DNA from: Typha latifolia
Lineage: Eukaryota; Streptophyta; Magnoliopsida; Poales; Typhaceae
DNA: 64,000 bases
Direction of reading: 5' to 3'
Assembly: GCA_019914945.1 (NCBI GenBank)
Contig: CM034113.1
Coordinates: 3,018,850 to 3,082,849 of the forward strand
Shown here in pieces: positions 36,567 to 49,861 of the stretch (the stretch's first letter is position 1; each line of letters starts with the position of its first letter). The notes under the pieces are model-generated. The model was not told the DNA's origin. It made no database searches and worked only from the letters and a program-made list of their open reading frames with translations. The translations under genes were made by a program, and so were the position numbers.

Positions 36567-37020
36567 TTATTTTGCTGCATTAGTTTCAACTCTCAAGCAC
36601 AAAATTAAATATCACATGATCTACTGTGAATAGCAGCGTCTTTACTCCCGGAACATCAAAAGCTATCCTCAAGCCTTATTAGTTGGCACTATACACCATG
36701 AGACACAAATGAGGAGACAATAAAAGAGTTTAATGATGATTCATAATTAAAGTACAAGAACTAGACATCAAAGGGGAAACTTGGTAAGCTAACACTAATA
36801 TGACGTAGTGTCAACAAAGGTTTTACTGTAAGATTGTGTTCTACATTCTGTGAAAAATATCTTGTATACTACGACAAAGTTCAAAGTCTAGAGAGCTATA
36901 TATGTTACTACTAGCAAAAGGGATCTCTAGAGAGCTATATATCTAACATTAATTATAAAGCATGAACTACAAACATATAAACAATAAAAGAGCTGTCATG
37001 CTCAAAACATTACATAAAGA
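36567..37020. other. Stretch without a recognisable gene
   Basis: Contains a repeated phrase AGAGAGCTATATAT (36891 and 36930). No coding signal. Confidence 0.4.
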
Positions 37021-40000
37021 ATGTAATATTTATGTGTATAAATCTCTCTCACTCTAGAGAGGAAAAAAACCATAAATGTAACTAAACTTGATCAATCTAT
37101 TGCAAAGTTAATTCATAGATACAAGACTTTACTTACAATCCCCACTGTTACGCACCCAAGGCTATTAGTTAAAGCGTCTCTCATGCCCACTAGTTCTCAT
37201 GGTTAAGTATTTCATCTTACAATAGATTAGGCACCGATTGACTTGTCCTCCAACTCAGGTTACCTAGCGAGTTTAGTGGACCTATCCCTCACTACGTGAG
37301 GATCCTTTAATCACGAGCAACTGGTGCTACTAGCATTATTCTAGTTAACTAGTTGGCTACTCCTACTTGCACAAAGATATGCTAGTTCTCAAGACAAAAT
37401 AAATACTCAAACGAGCATACAAGAGAAATTAGCTATGTCTGAAGCAACAATAAGAAATGTAAAGCTACTAAGGCATACAAGAAACACCACCACAATGCAA
37501 ACAACATGATTTATATGGAAACCTCTCTAGACAACTTGAACCAAGCTATTGACAACCCTCATTCACATTAATCGCACATGATGCATCGATCACACATGGT
37601 CAGTTGTGAGCCTCCTTTCGAAGACGCTTGCCCAAACTACTTCACTAATGAATCTGTTAAGCTTACTTTGTGTTTTCCAACTATATTCACAATCCTAGAT
37701 ATAGGTATCTTCTTCTCAAGTGGAAGGAACTCCTGGGCATATGAAGCATGGAACTCTTCGAGAAGCAAGGAAAACTCTTGATTTGAGCCAAACTTCAATA
37801 ATTCTCCATCTTGAGAAGAACATCAAGATTTCAACAAATTACTCTTCACCATGGCAAAGTGATTGAAAACTCCTAAATTACACTGCTTGCAAATTCGCAT
37901 CCTAAGACACCAAATCCAAAATTAGTCAAACATAAGTGACATTGATCAAGTCCAAAAATGTTGAAACTTGACCTTTGTCACCACTTTCGCCAACATATCC
38001 GTATTCCCAATTTTGCAAAGGCAAATATTATTTTCCTCCAAAATTTCTCTCAGAAAGTGAAATTGAATATCGATGTGCTTTATCCTAGTATGATGAACTT
38101 AGTTCTTTGCTAAACAAATTATACTTTGGCTATCACAATGTACCTCCACTTGCTCACCTAAGTTATCCATCCCAATCAACCAAATAGTTTTTTTATAGTC
38201 TTTGTCACTACCGTATACTCAGCCTCTATGGTAGCTAGAACAACCATCAACTGCAAAGTAGACCTCCAACACATCAGTCGTTAAGCAAGTGTGAATACAT
38301 ATCTAATAGTAGATCTATGCTTGTCCAAATTACCTACATAGTCCAAATCCATATATCTAATAAGATGTAGACCAAGTCTATTATTTTTTATAAATTTCAC
38401 TCCAACTTCTGAAGTACCATGAATATATCTCAAAATCCACTTCACTGTCTGTCAATGCTAGTTTTTTTCCAAAGCATGCATATATCTGCTACCAATGCTG
38501 ATAGCTTATGAAATATCCAACCTAGTGCACACCATTACATACATCAGGCTTCCAACTATGCTTGCATATGGTACCTTGGACATAAAATTCCTCTCGGCAT
38601 CTATGCTTGGTGACATAGCCGCACTAAGTCTAAAATGAGGTGCCAATGGTGTCCTAACTGATTTTGTCTTATTGTCAATACCAAATCGCTATGAAACCTT
38701 CTTCAAATACTATTCTTGTGTCAAGCATACTGACCCCTTTTTTCTTCTCTTCTAATTTTAATACCGAGTATCTTCTTAGCTTCTCTTAGATCCTTCATTT
38801 TAAATTTTTTATGCAATTAGAGCTTCAATTTATTAATTTCCGTCTTGCTCTTAGATGCTATCAACATATTATCAACATATAAGAGCAAATAAATAAATGA
38901 TCATTTTGAAGCTTTCTAAAATAGACACAATGATCATAGTGACTTCTATATACTTTTGCTTTCGTATAAATTGATCAAAATATTTATACCATTGCCTTAG
39001 AGGCTGTTTTAGGCCATATAGAGACTTCTTCAATTTGCAAACCATGTCCTCCTTCCCACTGACTTAAAATCCTTCAAGCTGGGACGTGCAAATATCCTCC
39101 TCTAAACCACTATAGAAGAAGGCGGTCTTTACATTCATCGGAGTTAGCTCTAGATCAAATTGAGCTACCAAAGCTAGTAAAATATGAATAGAGGAATGTT
39201 TCACCACCGAAGAAAATACTTTATTTTAGTCAATCCCCTTCTTTTGTGTATATCCTTTTGCCACAAATCTAGCTTTGAATCTAACTCTATCTTTTGATTG
39301 AGGATCTTCCTTCTTGGCATATATCCATTTGTATCCAATTGCTCTCCTTTTTTTGAGAAGTTGCACAAAGTCTCAAGTCCTATTCTTATCAAGAGCTTTC
39401 ATTTTTATCTTTCATCGCCACTTTCCAATCTACACTTTTAGTGTTCCTCATGGCTTCTTTGAAGGTAGTGGGGAAGTCCTCATCAACCACCAGAAGTGTA
39501 TAAGCTAGTATATCTGAATAGTGTGTTGGCCTTTTAATTTTTCTTCTCAGTCTTCTAGCTATTATGGAGTCCTACTCATCTGTCTCTGACTTTGAGGTGT
39601 TGCCCTCCTACAAATTTGATTCTTCTTTTTTTCATTTACCTTCTTTGAAGATATATCTTGTAATGGACTTGAATCTGCCTCAAACTCCACATGCTGTGGA
39701 ACGTCTAGAGCACTACTATCAATCGGATTATCTGACCTTTGACTTTGCTTCAATATAGATGATTTATCAAATATAATATCTTTGCTAACAATCACTTTCT
39801 TCAATTCTGACCTCCAAACCCGAAATCCATTCACACTACTGCTAAAGCCTAAGAAGATGCCCTTCTTGGCTCTAGGATCCAATTTGTCATTTAGTTTCTT
39901 TCACATGTTCTTCGCTGAATTCCCCTTCATCATAAAATACTTTGATCCTTTACTAAACAAAGCCGGATAGAGCTATATGCTTGCCGGTTTTTCTTTTTCC

Positions 40001-40400
40001 ATTCTTTGTCTACAACTTCTTTGGGCTTCCCTTTTAATGTAATGTCTAATTCTTGTTGTAGCAAAATGTTCATCACTTCACAATATGACATTCCAAAGTT
40101 ATTCATGCCATTAAATTTCTCTACCTCAAATTTTGCATGTAATATAATTTTTTCTTGATTTGGATGATTTCGACATTTTACACAATTTTCTAAATCCACA
40201 CTATCCCCAAATCCAATAGCCTAGATTTGAAACCTTGAAACTCTGATACTAATTTATTGTGCTAAAATGCAAATGGATAGAAGTAGCAGAAGCAAACCTA
40301 ACACCCTCAAATAACACCAATGGAATAGTGGGACAAAAGGCAACCAATTCTAATGGTAGAGGAATAGCAATCAGATACTTCTAAACAAGTACTACACACC
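37021..40400 (-). mobile_element. Deleted Ty1/copia element
   Basis: Minus-strand copia remnant. The 3' LTR has its inner border at 37797 (TGAAGTTTGGC on the minus strand), next to the purine-rich CAAGATGGAGAATTAT. The LTR body extends left to an unclear point near 37021. The 5' LTR inner border is at about 40258 (TGTGCTAAAATG on the plus strand), with a degenerate primer site TTAGTATCAGAG beside it. The far end of that LTR is not found, so the right limit is approximate. Confidence 0.65.
37980..40199 (-). pseudogene. Copia gag-integrase-RT remnant with internal deletion
   Basis: From 40199: gag with KFNGMNNFGMSYCEVMNILL and KEVVDKEWKKKNRQAY. At about 39935 it joins directly to the integrase C-terminus (DPRAKKGIFLGFSSSVNGFR). 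Knuckle, protease and the integrase catalytic core are therefore missing. RT follows with many stops and frameshifts; its 5' part, of the type NGYMPRRKILNQKIELDSK, reads near 39330-39260, and degenerate RT/RNase H sequence continues to about 37980. Not functional. Confidence 0.75.
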
Positions 40401-40599
40401 ATATCAAAGCAATTTGCGGTTTGATGTTGGAACGAGACAAGACCTCAACACCTCGGCGTCAACCATTAATTTCAATTAGCCCTACCATGGGGCCATAGCA
40501 TCCACAACAATGAGCCACTCCTTCCACACCCCATGGCGTGAGAGGCTACGACTACCCCTAGTTAGTGCAACCTGGGGAGATCCCTAGGGCATAGATGCA

Positions 40600-41880
40600 A
40601 ACTTCATATGAAGATGACAAGGAGTGGCTAGAGCATGATGAGATAGAACACCGACGTGATTTCATGCAGCGAAGGAGAGATGCATACCGACAACAAGCAC
40701 ACCCACCCGTGGCAAGGCCGAGCCAAGGCTATGCTCCCAACAATGACTTCAGTTTATATAGTTGATTGGTACATCTTGATTTTTCAAAATTTCAAAGCGA
40801 TGATCCTCTTGATTGGATATACAAGGCTAAGCAATTTTTTGAGTTCTAAGGGATGCCTGAAGACTCCAAGGTGCTGCGTGCAAGTTTCTACTAAGAAGGG
40901 TTAGCCCTTCGTTTGTACCGAGGTGTTACACGAAACAGGCGGCTTGAAATGTAGCCTGATCTTACAGGGGGCATTGTGAAAAGATTTAGGGCTACTGGAT
41001 ATAAAGATTTTGATTCTCTCCTCACTAAGACGGTACAATGAACTATAGTCATAGCCTACCAAGAAGAGTTCGATCGGATTAGTGCATATTATGATCCATC
41101 CTAATCGAATGTTTTGCTGAAATTTAATTTCTTAGTGGGGCTACAGAGTGAATTGTGAGTAGATGTTGAAGTATTATTTCCAAGAATATTAGAGGAAGCA
41201 TATGAGGACGTCATCATCATGGAGAGGAAGCACTAAGGCCTGAGGAACCAAAGCAAACCCCTATGGTCTAGCTGAGACCCATGACACCTACTGACCAACA
41301 ACGGTGGTTGGAGCTGCAACAGCAATTCCTATGATAGCTGCTAAAAATTCTAGGCCTAGAGCTCCACCCTTCACTAACGTGAAATATAACCATAGAGCCA
41401 TTGTCGCAACTCTTACACTTGCCTAGAAGGAGGTGTGAAGGGCAAAAGGCCTATGCTTTCGATGCAATGAATGCTTCACACCCAATCATCGATGTGCGAA
41501 AGTGACGGGGAGTGTAATGTTAATTAATGGGCAAGATGATCCAGAGGAGGAATCTACTAAGAGGTTGCTGAAGAGCCTCTTGAGGAGAAATCGAAGGTGT
41601 TCGAAGAGAAGGATGTGCAAGCTGAAATCTCAATGCACGCCTATGTCGGGACCGTCGCACTAAAGACGCTTCGGGTAGATGGATTGGTCAAGAAGCATTG
41701 CGTGCACATCCTTATCGGTTCGGGAAGCACGCATAACTTCATAGACGATCGCTTGCTGAGGAGGATTAGGTTGGTAGCTAAACCAATCAATGCATTTGAT
41801 GTAGCAATTGGGATGAAGCAAAGTTGGGAGCTGACAGTTTCTGCCCCTGGGTAGAAATTCAGGTCCAATGACACCTCCTC
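40600..41880 (+). pseudogene. Ty3 gag-protease remnant
   Basis: Plus-strand gag core with frames near 40780-41200 (DPLDWIYKAKQFF-like and AYQEEFDRISAYYDPS-like segments), knuckle GLCFRCNECFTPNHRC (about 41450-41495), acidic linker, then protease with KTLRVDGLVKKHCVHILIGS and GSTHNFIDD (41660-41750). The catalytic D of DSGS reads G here. The sequence ends after the protease at about 41880, with no RT. Closely resembles the remnant at 14.4-15.4 kb. Confidence 0.75.
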
Positions 41881-42128
41881 CTAAGCAAGTGTGAGATAAT
41901 TAAAATTTTTATACTTTACAAATAATATCTCCTTGCATTTAATGTAAGGAGATATCATCAAAGTTGGTGTAGGGGCAACTTTGGTATTTCTAAAAAAAAA
42001 TTAGGTGAAGTTGCAAAGAAAACTTAAAATTGTTTGTCAAGCAAACTTATAAATATATTTGGTTTATGGTGCAAATTGCCTAATTCTTTTTGCCACTATT
42101 GAGTTTTATTAGCAACGGTAAACAATCC

Positions 42129-42361
42129 CACTATAATAGCTATAGCGGTGATTATCATTCGCCGGTGTATGCCCTATAACAGCAAATAATTTTGCCAGTA
42201 AGCTATTTTGCCATATAACTTATATGTCACCTTTAACATTTTTTTTCACTGTGAATTTCTCTTATTTACCGCTATAAAGACCGATGAGCGAATAAAAAGT
42301 GGTGAATCTTTTGTAGCTATAGAGTTATAGCGGCAAATTTCTAAAGCCAAATTTCATAGTG
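42129..42361. mobile_element. Short CACTA-like element
   Basis: Left end CACTATAATAG and right end TTTCATAGTG form inverted CACTA termini, and the subterminal motif (C/T)ATAGCGG repeats in both orientations. The 3-bp flanks TCC and TTA do not match, so the TSD is lost or the limits are off. No coding. Confidence 0.4.
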
Positions 42362-42449
42362 TTAGAAGAAGAAGCCCTCCCAAGGTGGACATATTCCACT
42401 ATTCGAACTTCGAGATTTCCCTCCTAGTGGAAAGGATTTTTGAGAGTTC

Positions 42450-44488
42450 ATAACATTAGGGGTGGCAAAATTTGATCTGACCTATTAACTCGACACGATA
42501 ACTCGACTCTTAATCGGGTTTGGATTTGATATAATCAAGTTCGGGTCATAAACAGATCAACCCGCCTAACCCGTTTAATAAAAGGGTCGTGTTAGAGTTT
42601 ATATAACTGATTGTTTTGACCCGTTTGGCCTATTTAAATATACGGGTTAGATAGGTCAGTCAAGCTGAGTTAACCCGCCAACTCGTATATATATATAACT
42701 TAAAACCCTAACCTAACCCTCTCTCTCAAATCTCAATCTCTCCACTCTCCACTTCTCTAGCTACCTCAACATTTTAAAAGAAGACAAAAATTTCATCCCT
42801 GTGTCTCTCTCCAGCGGCGACCATCTGCTAGCGTCTCCGCTCGCGTCTTCGCCTGCTGCCTCCCGTATCTCTGCTTGCCATCTCCAGTCCTCGACTCTAC
42901 TCGTCTTCACTTGTTGTGGTGTTACAATCTTTGCCTATCGTGGTGCTGCCATCCTCACTCCTCGTCTACACCTGCCATGACCGTTTGCCACTTGCCACTG
43001 TGCCCCCATTCTCGTCTCCGCCTGCCATCGCATCTGGTACCTCTCATGTGCCTCCGTCCCCGTCTTCGCCTTTCCTCCCCTCGTCTCTTTGCTATATTTA
43101 CTCTCCTCCAACCACTTTTTTTGGTCTCCGGCTGCACTGACCACCTGATGGGTTCTCGTACCAAAGACAGGCTACGCAATATTTCCTTCAAAATCTAGAT
43201 GTATTACAGGAATTAGTCCACGCAATCGTGGGAAAATATTTGTCATATATTCTCCAGTAGTCAGAAAATTACTAAACAAAATGGATTACATTCGTAACTT
43301 CTTGATCTATAACTTTCATATTTACGGCCTTTGCAGATTCGAACTGAAACTGGGATAAAAATACGAAAGAACGTGGGTGATGGTGGTGGTGATGGGTGAA
43401 GTGGATGTTAGGGTTATGAATGGGTATGGAGATGAAAGTGGATAGTGGATGTGATTAAGAGATATAAATGAAGGGAACTAAGTGGTCGAGATCCCAAAGA
43501 AGAGGGGTGGCTCAACAGACGAGGGAGATTAGGAGAAATCTTGCCAAAGGTAGAGGTAGAAAGATGGTGAATAGGGAGGAGGGAGAGAGTCTAGAGAGAA
43601 GATAGGAGGCATGAAATCAATAATCCAATAGCATAATGAATTTGTCAGCCATCCACATATTTATAGAGGATAGCCAACAAGTCCTAAAACAATAAGTAAC
43701 CCTAATTCTAGAGGATTCTCATCGATCGCGTTCGAACGCGTCCGATCGCGTTCGAATGCACAAAAATATGTTTTCTGTATGTGCGAATGCGATGCAGGTA
43801 TTCAAACGCGGGCATTCGGACTCGCCCAACCGCGTTCGAATACACAATATGTGTTCTCTGTATTTGTGAACCTGATGTAGACCCCTCCTACGTTCGAACA
43901 CGACCTACAGAAATTTTATTTTAATGAAAATAAATAACTAATGCAATAAGAAAAAAAGTCCTAACTAAGTGTTTCATCAGCTCTCTCGCCTTGCCTTCTT
44001 CACAGATCTAGAGCTCATTGCCATGGGAGCCAGCTCCTGGAGCCTTGTCTCTGTCGCCGCCGCTTTGCCAACTCCAACGATGCCTCCTTCGCTGGAAGCT
44101 GAGCCAATTTGAATTTATTTTTACTAAATATTCTCATAATATTGTAAATATGGTGGATTTGTGTAAATGTGTGATAATTTTTGTCTTTGTAAATGGGTGC
44201 TGTCGTGTAAATGGATGAAATGGATGTAAATGAGTTAAATGGGTTGTATAGATTGGTTAAATGGGTCGTCGAGTTAAATGGGCTAAATAAAATATATAAC
44301 ATGTTTATTAAACGACTTAAATGGGTCGTGTCGGGTTAAATCGGTTGTATCATGCCGTTTAATAAATAGATTGTGTTCGTATTTAAAAAAATTAACTTGT
44401 TTATTAAACGGGTCGTGTTCGTGTTAATACTATTTTGACCCAACCCGAACTAGCTAACTCGACTCGATTGCCACCCCTACCTAACATT
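42450..44488. mobile_element. hAT-like non-autonomous element carrying a nested solo LTR
   Basis: Inverted ends TAGGGGTGGCAA (about 42457) and TTGCCACCCCTA (to about 44479). Near-matching 8-mers ATAACATT (42450-42457) and CTAACATT (44481-44488) fit the 8-bp hAT duplication. The subterminal parts are tandem variants of ACCCGTTTAA / TTAAATGGGTCGTG, common in this plant element type. About 42780-43130 is an unusually GC-rich, CT-rich block. Without the nested LTR (43146-43976) the element would be about 1.2 kb. No transposase. Confidence 0.65.
43141..43981 (-). mobile_element. Solo LTR of the chromovirus family
   Basis: 831 bp (43146-43976), opening TGATGGGTT and ending GTGTTTCA, aligned with the LTRs at 2453, 26443 and 31537. 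Palindromes include a perfect GCGTTCGAACGC at 43728-43739; the TATA box TATAAATA is at 43658-43665 (minus). The flanking 5-mers CCACC and TCAGC match at only three positions, so the TSD has decayed. It sits inside the hAT-like element and is therefore younger. Confidence 0.8.
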
Positions 44489-46050
44489 GGAGATTTTAAT
44501 CAGACTCAAAAATGGAAGAAAGATAAAAGTTAGATTTTGTACTCGTTATGAGTCCCAATGAGAGTGTTATTTGGAACCCAACCTAATTTTTTATTGGGTC
44601 TGATCTGAGCTATAACAGTAGAGGATGGGCTTAGCCGCTTAGGCAACAGTGAAATTAAGACATAGAGTTGAGCCCGACTCGAAACCGAGCCGACCCAATA
44701 AATGCGCAGTCTAATTATCTGACATAGAATGTAAAGCCATCTTTCACACATTGAGCTCCGACCGAGCCCGAGCTCGAGGTCGAGCTCGAGCGCTACCCGG
44801 CCCAAGATTGAGAAGGTCCAGCCCAAGAATATGGCATAAATTTCGGCCTGAACCGGACCCGACTAAAGCTCGTAGGTCTAATCGCATCGCCACCGAGGCA
44901 AGGGGCGGCTCCGTAAGCTGGAGAGCGATCTCTTCCCTTGAGCTTTCTCCTATTCATGGAGCTAATTCACCAATTTTGTTGGTCGATCTTGCTCCTTTGT
45001 ACATGATGGGTTTGGGGTTCTTCTTGATCTCGGGGAAGTCAGATTTCTGTCTCTGTAGAAACTGTTATGGATGTATTGTTTATCACTGTCAACGGTATGA
45101 TTTCTTTCTTTCTTTCTTTCTTTGTTAACCTTAGAGGATAAGTATGGTAGGATTGATTTGTCTACCTTGCATTGTACTCTTAGGTTCTTCTACTTTGATG
45201 TATTTTAACATCCTTAAGAGCATAATCTGATTCGGAACTGCTGCAAGTTCCTTTAAATCTTTTGTTTCTTGATCTGTATATCACATCGTTTTGAAAATTT
45301 CTTCTTGATTTTTGAAAGATAAAGATTGCTAGTATCCAGATTTTCTTTAATTTGCTGGAGCTAAATGGGCATGACCCAGTTAGATTTCATTAATAAGCAT
45401 AAAGTTACATAAATGATGTAATCTTTTTTTTTTTTTTTTGCTTTACATTTCATGGTTTAGATGCTTTCTGTAATTAATGGAGCATTTAAAATGGTTCATC
45501 CTAATTTTGGATGTTGCCATAGTTTGTGTTGTGCTCCTATACTAACATAGACTTCTGATGACTACACAGTATGAGCTAATGTGTGGACAGATACGGGTCG
45601 AACATATGTATAGACATTACCTCCTTTCGAGAATTTGTTGTATTGACTATGTGAATCATATTTTGCCATAATGTAATCCAGAATTATAGTAAAACAATTA
45701 AGCTGTGTTATTGTTTCACTCTATCTAAGGGTATGTATCATATACAACTTTCGATGATCAAATCAATGTATTTTTCAGAACAGCTTCAAGCAGTAACAGT
45801 GGTTCTTTTCTTATCATGTCAGCAGGACTAAAATTCTAATCTTATTTTCCCACATTTCTTGCTATACTGATTCTTATATCACCATGGACTTACAGGTTAA
45901 GATACATAAGTTGACCAGAATATATCTCTGTAACCTCAATGCCATTATTAAAATCACTCAGCTTTTATATTCTATGCCATTATTACTTATTGACCATGCA
46001 TAAGGTGATTTTTATCTACTCGATATAGACATTTATTGTTAATAATCTAT
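44489..46050. other. Stretch with weak coding hints only
   Basis: About 44740-44900 is GC-rich with CGAGCTCGAG repeats. A plus-strand frame around 44920-45095, with LVDLAPLYMMGLGFFLISG and CLCRNCYGCIVYH, ends at a possible donor GTATGA. It reads like a small exon with a hydrophobic segment and a Cys cluster, but I know no family for it. The rest resembles intron or intergenic DNA without known repeats. Confidence 0.25.
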
Positions 46051-46055
46051 ATGTT

Positions 46056-46057
<2 letters not shown>

Positions 46058-46129
<72 letters not shown>

Positions 46130-46139
46130 TATATATACA
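46058..46139. repeat. Compound microsatellite (TC)n(TA)n
   Basis: About 40 bases of (CT)n followed by about 40 bases of (AT)n. Length is likely variable. Confidence 0.95.
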
Positions 46140-47689
46140 ATTTATCAGCAACTTCCTGATCCTGTTTTTTGGGCAATGTAGTATGTACTATTGAGTATCC
46201 ATATATGTTTCAAATAGGTCCTCTGTTTCTTATGCCTAGCTTGCTTCATGGGTGTCCAGTAATCTAGTTGTCTCGTGAGATGCTCTAGCTTGACTCTTTT
46301 CCAACTTGGTTTGAGCATTTTCTTAGTAAATGATCGAAGTTCAATCATAAATATTAAGCTTGCTTAAGTAACAATCTAAACTTGAGTTGGCCTTTGGTTG
46401 CTCGGCCTCCAGTATGTACGTCCCTCTTTTCCGTTTTTGTTGGTTTTGTTCGTTAGTCTTGTGTCTTAAATTATCTTCTTAAGGTAGACCGTTATTATTA
46501 CTTGCTTCTCAGGATTTATTCTGAGATAAGGAGTTACGAGACATCAATATATTCTCTAATTCTCTATGCTGCCACATGAAGATTTGGCTCAAAGATTATG
46601 GCTTTTGTGCATACAATCGTAATTTTACCTTTAAAACTGGAAGTACTCCCAATTTTTGGTTCTTTTTGCTCAGGAAACATTAGACATTGAGATATGCTGC
46701 TAAGCCTGCTATCTATTAACCATTATTATCTTTATATATTTTTCCTTTTATTAGGAAATTCTATAGAGTAAGTGTCAGTTTAGGAAGAATCAAGTGTTTG
46801 ATGGACTGGGGAAAAGCTAAACACGGTTCTGTTGCTCAAGAACCACTGGACAGTGAGATATATTGTGATGTTCTAGAGTAGTCTAAATGTTATTGATATG
46901 CAAACTAAATTCTGGCATGTCAGATTATTAAATGGTGGTCTTAATTGTTTAGTTTGTGCAGGATAGATATGCAGCATAGTTCAAAAAGATTATATGCCCC
47001 GCGACAGAAATGTCATGTTTTTGTATATATATATGTAGATGAACGATCCTCACATTTGGCAAAATTATCAAAAGCTTTTGAAGGATACAAGAAATTAGTA
47101 GGATTCATTTTCTGTTTGAAGGGCTTGGAATAATTGGCATCATTCTCGACATTTCCAACTGAAACATGACAGTATTGTGAATAAATGATCTTGCCATTCT
47201 TCTGATTGAAGGACTTTTAATCGTGTATTTTTCAAAAATGATGTTGCCATTCAGTTTGAATAAATTGGACTCACCATTGGATGATGGAAATTGGTGGAAA
47301 TGCCGCCATAGTGTGCGGCTAGTAGTTCCTTTTCCTTTTACTAGTATACTTTGTGGCATAGTGTACGGTCAGTAATCCCTAATCTTTTTCTATTATATTT
47401 TAAGGGTGTATGCCAAAATAGAAATACCCGTATTTATTTACAAGTTGAATAATATATAATCAAACATCTGATTCTAATCATATCCTTAATTAAGGATGAT
47501 TAAATTACTTAATTATTAATTAAGGTATATTACATTTTGTTGATACGTATTTTGGTGTAGACACCACCTTTGTACATGTGTACTCGTAGAAAGACAGCTC
47601 ACCTACTGACACTTTGTTAGGCGACAAGATTTTTATGTCTAGTTTGGTGAGGCTTTTATGTTTGAAGGCATTATAGTCTTTTATGTTAG
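46140..47689. other. Stretch without a recognisable gene
   Basis: No repeat family or conserved protein seen. Frames at 46945-47133 (plus) and 47105-47359 (minus) have no clear similarity. The two phrases GCATAGTGTACGG and GCCATAGTGTGCGG (47355 and 47308) are a local duplication. Confidence 0.35.
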
Positions 47690-48965
47690 GGTATTTAAGG
47701 GTAAGGTAAATTGTTTGATCAACATTTTTGCCCAAATTCCTAGTTTTGTATTTGTGCTCGTAGGAGTTCTAATATATTTTACGGTTTTTAAACTAAATTT
47801 GGTCACTAGATTCTTAGTATATTTGAATTGAGTGAAAAATATCTATCTATTCAATTGATTAATTTGAATTTATAAAAAAACTTCAATTCACTCGTCACGC
47901 CGGTCTCAAAATAATTATGTATAATTCTAATAAACTCCTTAGCTAAACTCATGCTAGTTGCATCGAAGACAATGCCATCAATATAGATTTATGTCACAAC
48001 AATTCTACTTTCAATTTGATAAATAATGTCTTGTCTACTTTCTCTCAAGTGAACCTTTGAATTTATTTAAAAAATAGTCAACTTTTAATACCAAGCTTGT
48101 GAAGCTTATTTTAGCCTATAAATAGTTTTTTTTTTCAATTTATACACATGAGAAGGAAATTGAGGATCATCAAATCTTTTTGGTTGTTTAATATAAATAT
48201 CTTCATTCAAAACACTATTTAGAAAAATATTTTTCACGTCCATTTAAAAAATTTTGAATTTCAAGTAACCAGCAATAGCAAGAAATATTCGAATTGATTC
48301 TAATCTAGTAATATGGGCAAATGTTTTATTACCTTCAATATGAGTATATCTCTGTGCTATTATGATAATTTTATTCCTAATGATAGTGCCATTTTATCAC
48401 TCTTATTATTGTAAATTAATTTTGTATCAATTATGTTTACGTTCTAGTCTCTAGGAACTAATATCATACACAATTCCTAGTGAATTGTTTTAATTCTTCA
48501 TTCATTGCATTCACCTAAGAATTATTCATAAGTTCTTCTTTAACTTTTTTTGGCTCAAAAGTATAAGTGCAACACATAAAAGTTACCTCACTTTGCGTCT
48601 GTCTCCTAGTCTTTATTGGTGTCATGTTTTTGATGATTTGAGACAATGGGTGATTCAGTTTTACTCAAACTGAATGTTCAAAAGTTTCATCGTCACTCTT
48701 CTCCTCTTGCACACGATGTCATCGTTTCAACTCATTGTAATTTTAGTATTCGCTTTCTCCTTGTCTTCATCAGATGCTTGCATGAATAAAGACAGAAGAG
48801 ACTTTAGAATTTTCAAAAATATTATTATCAACCACAATATTTGCAGATTCCATAAACTCTATATACTCTACTATTCTCAAAATGTCCTAAAAAATCCCAT
48901 CACTACTCATAGAGTCAAGTTTAGTTATATATTCTCTATCATGCCAAATATAGCATTTATTATTG
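47690..48965 (-). pseudogene. Degenerate Sirevirus (copia) pol fragment
   Basis: Minus-strand homologue of the pol at 62.8-64.0 kb. The plus-strand text 'TAGGAGTTCTAATATATTTT', 'ACACATGAGAAGGAAAT' and 'AATATCTTCATTCAAAA' runs parallel to 63190-63640. Upstream in reading direction (48960-48830) lies an integrase C-terminus with ILNDRENITKLDS and DGIFLGYFENSRVYRVYG. RT is full of stops and frameshifts. No LTR is attached: cut at 48965 by a Ty3 LTR and at about 47690 by unknown sequence. Confidence 0.7.
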
Positions 48966-49729
48966 AACAGTCCTAGGATGAATAAGAAATTTTCTAGGTG
49001 ACTCTAACTTCTCTCAACGGTTAGTGGAAAAGACAGAGTATATTGATCACATAGTGATACCATCTAATGACCCTAACCAGATCAACTATGAAGAAAAGTT
49101 TCGAGCGTCATCTCGAGGTGACTTCTAGTTGATGTGGATTCACAGAGTATAGACCCATTGAGACAAATGACAGTATAAATATTGAAAGGATATTAATATG
49201 TTGAAACTGTGCAAGGTTATAAGTTATGACTCTCTATTGTTATCATTGTCATTATTTAAAGAGCATGCATATTGCAAATTGTTATGTATATTATTGATTT
49301 TAGTTTTTTTATTCAACATTATAAAATTTAGAATTTATTTGGTTTTTGAGTGGATTCCACTCACTGAGCTATAGTTGTTGGCTCATTGATTTCTTTTTAT
49401 TTATTTATTTATCTATCTCAGGTAATAGTCAGCGTGGCGATTGAGCAAAACGTACCTAGACTCCACTTCCACTTAGGATCCACCTATTTACCTTTCCGCT
49501 CTTTTGGATTTTATGCTTTAGATTAGAAGTTAAATTTATTTCGTTTAGAGACTCAAAAATAATGACATTGTTTTATAATTATTACAATTAGATTAAATTT
49601 AATAAAGCAGATTTGCTTGGTTTATCTATTTTTGCCATCGTACACTTGGTAGTATTAATAAGGCTTCGTGTATCTCAAGCATATTGAGGTGCATAGTCGG
49701 TCATGATTCCTATTTCGGGTCGTGACAAT
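48966..49729 (+). mobile_element. Ty3 LTR (left end uncertain)
   Basis: Ends GGGTCGTGACA at about 49729 and is followed by a degenerate primer site TTAGTATGAGAGCC (about 49733-49746) and then gag, so it is the 5' LTR of a plus-strand element. 49.0-49.15 kb resembles 4.87-5.15 kb in the degenerate LTR near the left end of the window. It abuts the Sirevirus fragment. Confidence 0.5.
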
Positions 49730-49861
49730 GTTAGTATGAGAGCCTAAATTTTTTTATTCTAAATCACCCTTAGAGTTGTGTGGAGGTTCAGTGGCATAAG
49801 CTTAGGTTCGTTACGAAAATTTTGTTATATTCAGTAAAATTATTCTTATCTCATTTATAAA

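Noticed and set aside
42875..43198. 107-codon plus-strand frame
   Set aside because: It crosses from the hAT-like element into the solo LTR at 43146, so it cannot be an ancestral gene.
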